Positions 26,605 through 35,688 of a stretch of 57,863 nucleotides of DNA are shown here, piece by piece (position 1 is the stretch's first letter; every line of letters starts with the position of its first letter). Below the pieces are notes generated by a model. It was not told the DNA's origin, did no database searches, and was given only the letters and a program-made list of their open reading frames with translations. A program made the position numbers and the translations under genes. The stretch is taken from positions 1 to 57,863 of the forward strand of contig JANYAY010000085.1 of assembly GCA_025361065.1 (NCBI GenBank), in the 5' to 3' direction. The DNA comes from Deltaproteobacteria bacterium (lineage in GTDB: Bacteria > Desulfobacterota > Syntrophia > Syntrophales > Smithellaceae).

Positions 26605-28407
26605 TTAATACATTTTATCGATCATATCTGAGTATTTCGACGTAATCACGCGCCGTTTCACTTTCAAGGTCGGGGTCAACTCGCCGGTTTCCTGCAGCCA
26701 CTCCTTTTCCAGGAGCGTGAACTTCTTGATTTGTTCAACCTGTCCGTATTCCTTCGTGTACTCCTTGATCTGGGTCGCGAACAACGCCTGGACCTTTTCA
26801 TGCTTGATCAGGTCCGCCCGGCTGGCAAACGAGATACCGTTGTCTTTCGCCCATGGTTCCAGAACCTCGAAGGCCGGAATGATCAGTGCGGAAAGATATT
26901 TTCTCCCGTCCCCGATAATGGCCAACTGATTGATAAACGTGGAAAACATCAAACTGTTCTCGATGTTCTGGGGAGAGATGTTCTTCCCGCCCGAAGTGAT
27001 GATGATGTCCTTGATCCTGCCGGTGATGCTCAGATTTCCGTCGGCGTCGAACTTGCCCATGTCGCCGGTTTTCAGGAATCCGTCCGGTGTAATCGCTTCC
27101 TTGGTGGCTTCTTCATTCTTGTAATAGCCGACCATCACCTGGGGACCGCGAATGAGAATTTCACCCTCATCGCTGATCTTTACCTCGGTATTGATCACGG
27201 GCACACCGATTGTTCCCGGCTGGATATGCCCAACGTAATTGCAGGTTACCATCGGAGATGTTTCACTTAATCCATAGGCATCGCAGCAGGGGATATCCAT
27301 CCCCAGGAAGAATTCGAGAACTTTTTGAGACATGGGCGCCCCGCCGAGACCAATAAAATAAATCTGGTCCAGCCCGATCAATGCCTTCAATTTTGAAAAA
27401 ATCAATTTGTCGGCCAGTTTGTATTCCAGCGCAAACAGCCCCGTCCGCTGTTTCCCTTTGCAGATATAGGGAACGTTCCTGCGGCCGACACTCAGCGCCC
27501 AGGCAAAGAGCTTCTGTTTGATCGGCGGCGCCAGGGCCACCTTGGCTGTAATCGCCTCGTACATCTTCTCCAGCACGCGGGGCACCGAGGCCATGATGGA
27601 CGGGTGGATATGCTGCAAGTCCTGCAGCAAGGTATCGATACTCTTTACAAAATGGATCTTGTTGGCGCAAAAGACCTGGCAGTAGTAAACGGCGGTGCGC
27701 TCAACGGCATGAGAGAGCGGGAGGAATGACGGCGCCTTGTGGAAGCGGCTGATCATTTCCGGAAAATACGCGTTGAACTGGTGGACGTTCGAGATAATAT
27801 TTTTATGCGACAGCATGACCCCCTTGGGATCTCCGGTCGTCCCGGATGTATAGATGAAGGTGCACAGATCTTCGGGCTTGATCGCCGTCAACCGCCGGTT
27901 GAAGAGCGCCTCGTCGGCATGATCTTTCCCGAACTTAAAGGCCTCCTTGACGGTGATTACGCCTTCAGCTTTCTTGTCCAGATCATCGAAGAGAACAATC
28001 TCCATGAGCTTCGGCAACCTGTTGCGCACCGCAACGACCTTTTCCAGGTGCACCTTGGTCCCGACAAAACAGATCCGCGCATCGGAGTTGTCGAGGATAT
28101 AGCGCACTTCATCGGAGGTGTTCGTCGCATAGATGGGAATGTTCACCGCCCCGATCGACAGAATCGCCATATCGGCGACCCACCATTCATAGCGGTTCGG
28201 GGAAAAGACGGCCACCTTGTCGCCGTGCTGAATGCCCTTTTCCATCAGGTAATAGGCCAGGTTGTGGATCATCTCGCTCATCTGGTTCCAGGAGACATCA
28301 AACCACTCGGCAGCATCGTTGCGGTAAGCCACACACGCCTCATCCCCGTGCTCCATGGTTCGATTCTGAAAAACAGCCGCCATTGAAACTTCTTCAAATT
28401 TTTTCAT
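26605..28407 (-). CDS. Long-chain acyl-CoA synthetase (AMP-forming)
   Basis: The start is placed at MKKFEEV (28407) because AGAGAGG precedes it at about 6 bases; an earlier in-frame ATG (28434) lacks such a site. The protein is about 600 residues with YTSGTTGDPKGVMLSH, AYGLSETSP, FLKTGDMGKFD and GRIKDIIITSGGKNISP. It activates a carboxylic acid to its CoA thioester. It is closest to the 15833-17653 paralogue. It is the last gene of the proximal catabolic block, 186 bases after livH, and ends at an intrinsic terminator. Confidence 0.88.
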   Translation of the reverse strand: MKKFEEVSMAAVFQNRTMEHGDEACVAYRNDAAEWFDVSWNQMSEMIHNLAYYLMEKGIQHGDKVAVFSPNRYEWWVADMAILSIGAVNIPIYATNTSDEVRYILDNSDARICFVGTKVHLEKVVAVRNRLPKLMEIVLFDDLDKKAEGVITVKEAFKFGKDHADEALFNRRLTAIKPEDLCTFIYTSGTTGDPKGVMLSHKNIISNVHQFNAYFPEMISRFHKAPSFLPLSHAVERTAVYYCQVFCANKIHFVKSIDTLLQDLQHIHPSIMASVPRVLEKMYEAITAKVALAPPIKQKLFAWALSVGRRNVPYICKGKQRTGLFALEYKLADKLIFSKLKALIGLDQIYFIGLGGAPMSQKVLEFFLGMDIPCCDAYGLSETSPMVTCNYVGHIQPGTIGVPVINTEVKISDEGEILIRGPQVMVGYYKNEEATKEAITPDGFLKTGDMGKFDADGNLSITGRIKDIIITSGGKNISPQNIENSLMFSTFINQLAIIGDGRKYLSALIIPAFEVLEPWAKDNGISFASRADLIKHEKVQALFATQIKEYTKEYGQVEQIKKFTLLEKEWLQETGELTPTLKVKRRVITSKYSDMIDKMY

Positions 28408-28592
28408 TTTTTCCTCTCTTTCCTGATATATCATTTACGCCTGCGTGGAAGAGATCCCTCAGTTCACCATCATCAGACAGCACTGAGTTGTTCTCCAACT
28501 CCTTTATTCGCAGCGTTTCTGTGAAAAAAACCGTTATTGCGGAGCGCTGACATTGCTGCCGCAATACTCCCGCCTGTAATTTCCCTTTACAG

Positions 28593-29474
28593 CTATATCC
28601 GTTCCTTGAATTCCTTTCCCAGGAGACCTTCGTGCTTGAATAACAAAACTATTATAATAATGATGAAGGGCACCGTATTTTTAAATTCCAGCGAAATGTA
28701 CCCGCCGCAGAGATTCTCGATAATGCCGATCAAAAGACCACCGATAATTGCGCCGGGCAGACTGTTCATTCCGCCCAGAATAGCACCGGCGAATCCCTTC
28801 AGGAACGGCTCCAGCATGAAGAAGGGATCGAGAATCAGGGCCGGCGCCAAAAAGAGGCCCGCCACAACCCCCAGGAGGGCGGCCAGACCCCAGGACGTGG
28901 CAAGGATGGTTCGCGTCGGAATGCCCAGTGTCTGTGCTGCGGGCAGGTTTTCCGAAGTTGCCTTCATGGCCAGACCCAGACGTGTCTTCTGAATGAGCAG
29001 ATACAACAGCACACTGCCCAGGATGCCGACAATCAGCGTACCGACGCTCAATTCATTGAGGTAGATCGGCCCCAGTTGCCAGGTTTTTGTATCCGAGAGG
29101 GGAAAGCTCAACATCTTGGAGTCCGTTCCCCACAGATAGACGATGGCTCCTTGAAAGATCATACTTAATCCCACTGTGAGGGTAATCTGTCCCAGCATCG
29201 TCGCATCACGACGTTGCGCCGGCACAATGATGGAGAAATAGAAGACCACGGCCAGCAACGCTCCGAACAGCAGGCTCAGCGGCAGGGCGAGGTAGAAGGG
29301 GAAACGCCAGGAGAGCAGGCTGAAGGCAAAAAATGTTCCCATTGTGGCCATGTCCCCGTGGGCAAAATTCAGTATTCTCGTGGAGCGGTAGATCAGCACG
29401 ACGCCCAGGGCAACGAGTGCATAAAGGCTGCCCGCCGACAAACCGGAAATCAGATATTGGATGAAGTTTACCAT
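28593..29474 (-). CDS. LIV-type ABC transporter permease (LivH-like)
   Basis: An integral-membrane permease of about 293 residues with some eight hydrophobic segments and LivH landmarks: GLSAGSLYALVALGVVLIYRSTRILNFAHGD at the start and GFAGAILGGMNSLPGAIIGG near 220. I chose ATG at 29474 (MVNFIQYL) because the upstream in-frame extension is encoded by repeat family 1 copy 2. GAGGAGG lies 11 bases upstream, somewhat far. With LivM, LivG, LivF and the 33996 binding protein it forms one importer. Here the passenger is probably a carboxylic acid, inferred from the embedded fadD genes. Confidence 0.88.
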   Translation of the reverse strand: MVNFIQYLISGLSAGSLYALVALGVVLIYRSTRILNFAHGDMATMGTFFAFSLLSWRFPFYLALPLSLLFGALLAVVFYFSIIVPAQRRDATMLGQITLTVGLSMIFQGAIVYLWGTDSKMLSFPLSDTKTWQLGPIYLNELSVGTLIVGILGSVLLYLLIQKTRLGLAMKATSENLPAAQTLGIPTRTILATSWGLAALLGVVAGLFLAPALILDPFFMLEPFLKGFAGAILGGMNSLPGAIIGGLLIGIIENLCGGYISLEFKNTVPFIIIIIVLLFKHEGLLGKEFKERI

Positions 29475-29499
29475 GTTGTGTGCATCCTCCTCGACATCG

Positions 29500-29596
29500 A
29501 TTAACAACCTTGCAACAAGCTTACGAGACATGAAATGAACGTCATTATATCGCCGCAGTTGCGGAGAATTAACGCTCGTCCCGCTAAAGCGGGGTT
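29500..29596 (+). repeat. Repeat family 1, copy 2, abutting the livM stop codon
   Basis: The conserved block ATGAAATGAACGTCATTATAT and the third hairpin TCCCGCTAAAGCGGGG (29579-29594) are retained. Hairpin 1 is degenerate. The second hairpin has a different sequence that still pairs (CCGCAGTTGCGG). The element fills the livM-livH gap and its end touches the livM stop codon (29595-29597). Confidence 0.85.
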
Positions 29597-30575
29597 AGCG
29601 GAACGGCCAGTTACGGTAGTAAAGGCGCATCTTGAACCACCGTCCCGCGAGTCCCAGAGGCTCAAAGATCATGATGAAAATAACCGTCACCCCGAAGATC
29701 ACGGGAACGAATTCTTTGTAACCGCTGAATACCTGCGGTACCAGGATAACGAAGGCAGCTCCGAAGATTGCACCCTCCACCGAAGCCAAACCGCCAATGA
29801 CGACCGCCACGAAAATAATCAGGGATTCGGAAAAGTTGAACATCTGGGGGTCAATGAACCCCATGAACATTGCGAACATGGCGCCATGAATTCCTGTATA
29901 AAATGAGCTGATGGCGAAGGACAGAAGTTTGTACCTCGTCAGGTTTACTCCTAAGACCTCCGCCGCAATGTCGTTGTCCCTTATAGCGACAAAAGCCCGG
30001 CCCATGTATGACGAAATAAGATTGTACGTGGCCAGCGTAAAGGCTATCCCCAGAAAGAGGGAAAAGTAGTACATCGACGCCTCCCGGGAAAGTCCGAAGA
30101 GAGCGGGAAATTTCGGGATGACGAGCCCCATGCGGCCGCCGGAGAGGACCTCAAAACTGGCAAAGGTCTGATACACGGCAATGCCGAATCCCAGAGTTAC
30201 AATTGCCAGATACGGTCCCTTCAGGCGCAGAGAGGGAAAACCGACCAGCACGCCGAAAAAGGCAGCCATGCATCCCGCCCCCAGAAGCGCCAGGCCTATG
30301 GGGACGCCCATCTGAGCCATATGGCCGAAGCTGAAGGCGCCGATGGCAAGAAAGCCCGCCTGCCCCAGCGAGATCTGGCCAGTGTAGCCGATCAGAATAT
30401 TCTGCCCCATGATACCGACGGAAACAATGAAAATCAGTGTGCCCATGTAGATCAGATGCTCGCTGCCGAACCAGGGAAGCAATAACAGGGCAATGACGGT
30501 CATAGTGATCCAGCATCCCGTCCATGGTTTCTCAATCAATTTGAGATCGTCTTTATAACTTTCCACTAAATTCAT
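29595..30575 (-). CDS. LIV-type ABC transporter permease (LivM-like)
   Basis: A 326-residue permease with eight or more hydrophobic segments and LivM signatures: NILIGYTGQISLGQAGF near residue 60, FPSLRLKGPYLAIVTLGFG near 120 and the EAA-like FVAIRDNDIAAEVLGV near 195. It pairs with the LivH-like protein encoded just downstream. The gene lies between a fadD (65 bases upstream) and a family 1 repeat that touches its stop codon. Its ribosome binding site is weak, which may reflect translational coupling or reinitiation. Confidence 0.88.
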   Translation of the reverse strand: MNLVESYKDDLKLIEKPWTGCWITMTVIALLLLPWFGSEHLIYMGTLIFIVSVGIMGQNILIGYTGQISLGQAGFLAIGAFSFGHMAQMGVPIGLALLGAGCMAAFFGVLVGFPSLRLKGPYLAIVTLGFGIAVYQTFASFEVLSGGRMGLVIPKFPALFGLSREASMYYFSLFLGIAFTLATYNLISSYMGRAFVAIRDNDIAAEVLGVNLTRYKLLSFAISSFYTGIHGAMFAMFMGFIDPQMFNFSESLIIFVAVVIGGLASVEGAIFGAAFVILVPQVFSGYKEFVPVIFGVTVIFIMIFEPLGLAGRWFKMRLYYRNWPFR

Positions 30576-30640
30576 AGGAACTCACTCTCACTTTGCATAA
30601 AGGTATCAGCCCGGCCTCCGATGATGAGGCGCGATCCCGT

Positions 30641-32452
30641 TTATTCTCCGCCCTTGTACATGGAATCGATAATATCCTTATACTGCTTCTCCAGATTCCG
30701 CCGCTTGACCTTCTGTGTCGGGGTAACATCTCCGTCCTCAGCGTAGAACCGCCGCGGGATCAGACGGAATTTCTTGATCGTCTCCACCCGGGCCAGGGTC
30801 TTGTTCACCTCGGTTAACTCCCCCTCGATGAGCTTGTTGATCTCCTTGTTCTGCGTCAGATCCTCATAGGTAGTAAAGGGAATCCGGTTATCCTGAGCGA
30901 ACTTCATCACGTTGTCCTCGTCAATCAGGATCAGGGCGGTCAGATAATGCTTTCCATCGCCGATAATAACCGCGTCCTGGATATAGGTACTGAATTTCAG
31001 CTTATTTTCAATAAATTCCGGCGTGACGTTCTTGCCGCCGGAGGTGATGATGATGTCCTTCATCCGGCCGACGATTTTAAGCCAACCGTCATCAATGACG
31101 CCGAGATCTCCCGTGTGTAGCCAGCCGTCCCGGATCGTCTCCGCCGTCAGCTCGGGATTCTTGAAATACCCCTTGAATACCCCGGGCCCTTTGGCAATGA
31201 TCTCGCCGGCCTCTGTGATCTTCATCTCCAGACCAGGCAGGGCCTCGCCCACATATCCATAGCGAGGCAGCTTTTCCAGGCGCTGGATGGCGATGATCCC
31301 CGTCGATTCCGTCTGACCGTACCCGTCGCGCAGCGGAATACCCAGGATATTGAAATACTCGAACAGCTCCTTCGAGGCCGCCGCCGCCGAGCACAGGGCC
31401 CAACGGATACGTTCAAAACCCAGCTGCCGCTTCAGGTGGTACAGAACACCCCAGTAGGCTGCAAAGTACAGCACCCGCCACAGCGTCAGAGAGGCATCCC
31501 CCGAAGACTTGGCTGTGAGGTAACGCTTCCCCACCCGGAAGCTGAGATTGTACAGAAAACGCTTGAGTAAGGTGGAGTCGTCCATCTTAATGTGGATGTT
31601 CGAGGCGAACTTTTCCCAGATCCGGGGCACACTGCCGAAGATCGTCGGGGATGTCTCCCGCAGGTTCGCCGCCAGGGTATCCATGCTCTCCACGAAGTTC
31701 ACCGTCGCCCCCGTGAACACCGGCGTGAAAACCGAAATGGCGTTTTCGAATATATGCGCCAGAGGAAGGTACGACACCACCTCGTCCTTCTCGTTGATGG
31801 GTATAATTTGCAGAAAGGCCTGAATGACCGTGGAGATATTTTTGTGGGACAAAAGAGCTCCCTTAGGACGCCCTGTCGTTCCCGACGTGTAGATCACCAT
31901 CGCCGTATCGTCAGGTACTATGGCTTCCATGATCTTGTCCACTGCATCCGGGTTTGCCTTCCGGAACCCCTCGGCACCTTTGAGGAACTCCTCAAAAAAG
32001 AGCACCTGGGGATGCCGGTATCCCCACAGACCCTTCTCATCCCACACCACGATCTGCTGAAGTTTGAGTTCCGGCAGAATGTCCATGATCTTGTCGAGCT
32101 GTTCCTCGTTCTCTACAAACAGCAACTTCGCCTCGGAATGGTCGATGATGTAACGAATTTCATCGGACGATGAGGTCGGATAGATCCCGCAGGTGGCCAT
32201 GCCCAGCGTCATAACCGCCATATGGCAGATCAACCACTCCGGACGGTTGTCTCCCAGAATACAGACCGTCTGACCTTTCGGCAGGCCCATGGACAGAATC
32301 GCGGACGCCACCTTCCGAACCTGGTCGCCATACTCCGCCCAGGTAACCTTGTGCCAGATACCGTACTGCTTGTGCCGCAATGCCACCCGGTCGCGGTAGC
32401 GCACCGTCTGCCCGAAAAACGACCGGGGAATGATCTTCGCCTGAAATTCCAT
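30641..32452 (-). CDS. Acyl-CoA synthetase (AMP-forming) embedded in the liv operon
   Basis: A 603-residue ANL-family ligase with YTSGTTGRPKGALLSH near residue 190, DGYGQTESTG near 375, WLHTGDLGVID near 445 and GRMKDIIITSGGKNVTPEF near 460. Its ATG follows the livF stop codon with no gap, and the ribosome binding site lies inside livF, so the two are translationally coupled. It belongs to the same subtype as the 51300-53111 ligase in the other liv cluster. Coupling to the transporter suggests it traps the imported acid as a CoA ester. Confidence 0.9.
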   Translation of the reverse strand: MEFQAKIIPRSFFGQTVRYRDRVALRHKQYGIWHKVTWAEYGDQVRKVASAILSMGLPKGQTVCILGDNRPEWLICHMAVMTLGMATCGIYPTSSSDEIRYIIDHSEAKLLFVENEEQLDKIMDILPELKLQQIVVWDEKGLWGYRHPQVLFFEEFLKGAEGFRKANPDAVDKIMEAIVPDDTAMVIYTSGTTGRPKGALLSHKNISTVIQAFLQIIPINEKDEVVSYLPLAHIFENAISVFTPVFTGATVNFVESMDTLAANLRETSPTIFGSVPRIWEKFASNIHIKMDDSTLLKRFLYNLSFRVGKRYLTAKSSGDASLTLWRVLYFAAYWGVLYHLKRQLGFERIRWALCSAAAASKELFEYFNILGIPLRDGYGQTESTGIIAIQRLEKLPRYGYVGEALPGLEMKITEAGEIIAKGPGVFKGYFKNPELTAETIRDGWLHTGDLGVIDDGWLKIVGRMKDIIITSGGKNVTPEFIENKLKFSTYIQDAVIIGDGKHYLTALILIDEDNVMKFAQDNRIPFTTYEDLTQNKEINKLIEGELTEVNKTLARVETIKKFRLIPRRFYAEDGDVTPTQKVKRRNLEKQYKDIIDSMYKGGE

Positions 32453-33226
32453 TTACCATCTCCTCCGCTTCGTATAAAAACGGTACCCCTTGTCGGAAGC
32501 CCCTTCGTGCTGCATTCCCAGATAAAGCTCCTTCACGTCGTCATTCTCTTTGAGCTCGGCAGATGTCCCCTTCAGAACTATCCGGCCCGTCTCCATGATG
32601 TATCCGTAGTTGGCGATGTCGAGGGCCATCTTCGCATTCTGCTCGACAAGGAGGATCGTCATATCCCGTTTGCTGACCTTGCGGAGCGTATCATACACCG
32701 TGCGGGCCATGATGGGGGACAACCCCAGTGACGGTTCGTCCAGCATAAGAAGCTTCGGGCGGCGCAGGATGGCCCTTCCTACCGCCAGCATCTGCTGTTC
32801 ACCGCCGGAAAGCGTTTCCGCCTGCTGTTCACTTCGTTCCTTCAGGATAGGGAAGAGATCGTAAATAAAGTCTATGTCGTCCTTCACGTCCTTGTCCCGG
32901 CGCCCCCAGCAACCCAGATCGAGATTTTCCTTAACCGTCAATTCCCTAAAAAGTCCCCGATCCTCCGGCACATAAACAATCCCCAGAGAAGCAATCTTCT
33001 CGGGAGACAGACCATTGATCTTCTTACCGCAAAACTCGATGGTTCCTTTTTTGGGCTGGTCCTTGAGAAGCCCCGCTATCGTCTTTAAGAGCGTGGTCTT
33101 TCCCGCCCCGTTGGGTCCCAGCACAGCGAAGATGTCGTTCTGCCTCACTTCCAGGGAAATCCCCTGCAGGGCATAGATGCGATCGAAATAGAGGGTTTCA
33201 ATACTGGCTATTTTTAAAAGGCTCAT
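32453..33226 (-). CDS. LIV-type ABC transporter ATP-binding protein (LivF-like)
   Basis: A 257-residue ATPase starting MSLLKIAS; this ATG follows the livG stop after one base. Walker A is GPNGAGKTTLL near residue 37, the signature is LSGGEQQMLAVGRA near 140, and Walker B is LLMLDEPSLGL near 160. LivF proteins form a heterodimer with LivG to power import. The C-terminus is longer and more basic than usual (RFYTKRRRW), a feature shared with the other LivF-like protein in this window (HYKRRKRWLS). Confidence 0.9.
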   Translation of the reverse strand: MSLLKIASIETLYFDRIYALQGISLEVRQNDIFAVLGPNGAGKTTLLKTIAGLLKDQPKKGTIEFCGKKINGLSPEKIASLGIVYVPEDRGLFRELTVKENLDLGCWGRRDKDVKDDIDFIYDLFPILKERSEQQAETLSGGEQQMLAVGRAILRRPKLLMLDEPSLGLSPIMARTVYDTLRKVSKRDMTILLVEQNAKMALDIANYGYIMETGRIVLKGTSAELKENDDVKELYLGMQHEGASDKGYRFYTKRRRW

Positions 33227-33227
33227 T

Positions 33228-33980
33228 TTATCCTTCACCGACATAGGCACGAATCACCTCGGGGTTTCGCTGCACCTCCGCGGGATTGCCTTCAGCTAAT
33301 TTCTGTCCGAAATTCAAAACCACCAGGCGATCGGCCAGGCGGGAAACAATGCGCAGATCATGCTCGATGAGCAGGATGCCGAAACCGAACCGCCCCCGCA
33401 TTTCCGTTACCAGATAGGCCACGCGGTTCTTTTCCTCGACCGTCAGCCCCGCCACCGGTTCATCCAGGAGCAGGAGTTTCGGTTCCATGACAATTGCCCG
33501 CCCCAGCTCCACCCTTTTTTGCACACCATAGGGACAATCGATCACCCGGGCTTGCCGGTAGGCCGCCAGATCGAGAAAGTCGATGATTTCTTCCACCTTC
33601 TCCCGATGAACTAATTCTTCTTTCCGGATGCGTAAAAAGGCCTGGAGGATGTTCCGCTGAAACTTCATGTGCCGGCCCAGCATAAGGTTGTCGAGAACAG
33701 ACATGTTATTAAAAAGACGTATATTCTGAAATGTTCTGCCGATCCCGCGCTGGGCAATTCTGTCGGGGGAGAGCCCGAGCAGGCTCTCCCCGGCAAACAG
33801 AATCTCTCCACTGGTCGGATGATAAACCCCGGACACACAGTTGAAGAGGGTCGTCTTACCAGCCCCGTTCGGACCGATGATGGCGAGGATTTCTTTTTCC
33901 TCCATTGCAAAATCGACGGCCGTCAGGGCCTTGATACCCCCGAACTGAACGGTCAGTTTATCTACCTTCAATAAGCTCAT
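33228..33980 (-). CDS. LIV-type ABC transporter ATP-binding protein (LivG-like)
   Basis: About 250 residues, with Walker A GPNGAGKTTLFNCVSG near residue 35, the LivG-specific RTFQNIRLFNNMSVLDNLM near 85, the signature PYGVQKRVELGRAIV near 148 (a degenerate LSGGQ, usual for LivG) and Walker B LLLLDEPVAGL near 168. I prefer the ATG at 33980 (MSLLKVD) over a TTG three codons upstream. It is 15 bases after the livK-like gene and overlaps nearly with livF, so livK-livG-livF form one operon. Confidence 0.9.
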   Translation of the reverse strand: MSLLKVDKLTVQFGGIKALTAVDFAMEEKEILAIIGPNGAGKTTLFNCVSGVYHPTSGEILFAGESLLGLSPDRIAQRGIGRTFQNIRLFNNMSVLDNLMLGRHMKFQRNILQAFLRIRKEELVHREKVEEIIDFLDLAAYRQARVIDCPYGVQKRVELGRAIVMEPKLLLLDEPVAGLTVEEKNRVAYLVTEMRGRFGFGILLIEHDLRIVSRLADRLVVLNFGQKLAEGNPAEVQRNPEVIRAYVGEG

Positions 33981-33995
33981 TTTCTTCAAATCACC

Positions 33996-35189
33996 TTAAA
34001 ATAGGGGTTTAAAGATCATGTACCCGCTGATCGGCACATGCTTTCCATCTTTCGCCTCACACATCCGGATGGCATTCAGTCCATGGTGCTGCGAAGCCGA
34101 GAAGGTGATGGGAGCACCCATCCCCTCGCATTTGAAGTCCTTGATGCTTTCCATAGCTTTGACGAAACTCTCGCGCGTCAGGTTCGGGCCTGCTTTCTTC
34201 AAGCCTTCGGCAATCAGCATCATTGTCGTCGCTCCGGTCACACCTAAAAACTCCCGTCCCTTTAAAGTCGGTTCGTACTTCAGAAGAATATCAACAACTT
34301 TATCCGCCTGCGGCTCTACACCGGGCATGGAAACATTGCCCGAAGCGGCGGGATAGGCACCTTCCCAAAGTGGTCCGGCTATCTTGTACATCAGGGGATC
34401 ACCCAGCGGGTTGGCGGTGAAAATCTTGGGTTTGTAACCGATCTTGGACATTTCTTTGATGATGAGGGCCGCCTGAGTCGGCGGTCCGTAGATGACAACG
34501 GCGTCAGCGTTCAATTCCTTGAGCTTCAGGGCATGACCACCAACGGCGCGATCTGTCGGCTCAAAGGTTATGAAGCCGGCGAATTTTCCTTTATTACCCA
34601 GTTTCTTGATAGCTTTCTGAATGCCTTCCTCGGCGCCCTTTCCCCAGTCGTCATTCTGGCCGAAAAGAGCGATGGTCTTGACACTCAGCTTGGTGACGGC
34701 GAAGTTGGTGATGGCCTCCGACTCATCGATATAGTCAGGATAGGCAATAAAAATGTGCCGCCGCTGGGCGGCCGGTGTAGTTAACCAGATGCGGGGATTG
34801 GCGTGAACATGCACAACCGGCACTTTGCTTGTCAACAAAAAATCTTTACTGGCATTGGCCGTGGCCGATCCGATCACACATCCGAACGCGAGGACGTCAT
34901 TCTTCATTTCCGTCAGATTGGCTAAGGCCCGGCTCGGGTTGTACCCGTCATCTTTGGCCACAAATTTGATCTTGCGCCCGTGGATACCGCCCTGATCATT
35001 GATATGTTTGGCCCAGGCTGAATTGCCGAGTGCCATAGCGCTCCAAAGGGCCGCCGGCCCGGACATGGGACAGGTCATGCCGATTACGACCTCGTCTTTG
35101 GTCACACCCGGGTTGTCGGCCGCCGCTGCGGCTGCCGGCAGGGACAGACCCATGATCAATAACAGCATCCAAAACAAACCCTTTCTCAT
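33996..35189 (-). CDS. LIV-type ABC transporter substrate-binding protein
   Basis: A 397-residue periplasmic binding protein with a cleavable signal peptide (about residues 1-24, ending AAAAAADN) and a type I fold beginning VVIGMTCPMSGPAAL. Such LivK relatives in catabolic anaerobes bind amino acids but also benzoate-type or fatty acids, so the ligand is open. GGAGG precedes the ATG. The paralogue at 47815-49029 is clearly related but divergent. About 500 bases without a gene lie upstream. Confidence 0.88.
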   Translation of the reverse strand: MRKGLFWMLLLIMGLSLPAAAAAADNPGVTKDEVVIGMTCPMSGPAALWSAMALGNSAWAKHINDQGGIHGRKIKFVAKDDGYNPSRALANLTEMKNDVLAFGCVIGSATANASKDFLLTSKVPVVHVHANPRIWLTTPAAQRRHIFIAYPDYIDESEAITNFAVTKLSVKTIALFGQNDDWGKGAEEGIQKAIKKLGNKGKFAGFITFEPTDRAVGGHALKLKELNADAVVIYGPPTQAALIIKEMSKIGYKPKIFTANPLGDPLMYKIAGPLWEGAYPAASGNVSMPGVEPQADKVVDILLKYEPTLKGREFLGVTGATTMMLIAEGLKKAGPNLTRESFVKAMESIKDFKCEGMGAPITFSASQHHGLNAIRMCEAKDGKHVPISGYMIFKPLF

Positions 35190-35209
35190 ACGTCACCTCC
35201 TCAATAATA

Positions 35210-35223
35210 AAGTATCGATACTT
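35210..35223. promoter_or_regulatory. Perfect 14-base palindrome upstream of the substrate-binding-protein gene
   Basis: AAGTATCGATACTT is a perfect palindrome 21 bases before the start codon. A tandem GATACTGATACT at about 35381-35392 contains the same half-site GATACT. This could be a repressor site for an internal promoter; no regulator is identified. Confidence 0.35.
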
Positions 35224-35487
35224 ACTTCGAGGAAAGTACAGACTCTCCCCCCCTTGACAGGGAAAACACCCGTTTTCGGACATTCACCCTTTCCTGCGAT
35301 CTCATTTATCAGAAAAACGGAACTGTTTTCAGGGATACTGAACGCGGCCGCCGCTTCTGATTCCAATTGGCAATCAAGTTGATACTGATACTATTATAAA
35401 CTAGTCATGGTGGTGGATGGTGCATCCTTCTAAACAAGTAAAGAGCTCTAAATTCCCGGAACGTGGCTTTGATCAGGTGGCCACTTC

Positions 35488-35592
35488 AATCCCGCGCTCA
35501 CGCGGGACAAGCGTTAATGCTCGTGAGCAAGCTCGCGATATAATGAGGTTCATTTCATACCTCGTAAGCGGGCTCGCGAGGCGGTTGATTTT
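35488..35592 (-). repeat. Repeat family 1, copy 3 (inverted orientation)
   Basis: On the minus strand this copy reads as the others: CCTCG...CGAGG, then ATGAAATGAACCTCATTATAT, CGCGAGCTTGCTCACG, and a longer third hairpin TCCCGCGTGAGCGCGGGA. Stem changes relative to copy 1 preserve pairing. It occupies much of the roughly 500-base gap between the binding-protein gene and the acyl-CoA dehydrogenase gene. I see no gene in the rest of that gap. Confidence 0.88.
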
Positions 35593-35688
35593 GCCGGAAC
35601 TGAATCCGCCGGACAAAATCTGCAATACCGAGACGTGGTTCCTTTGCCGACCGCGTCTTTATTAAAACGGATGGCCGTGAATGCTTTT

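Noticed and set aside
28408-28592. Sigma-54 promoter upstream of the last fadD
   Set aside because: No GG-N10-GC element in the right orientation; the gene is probably read from upstream.
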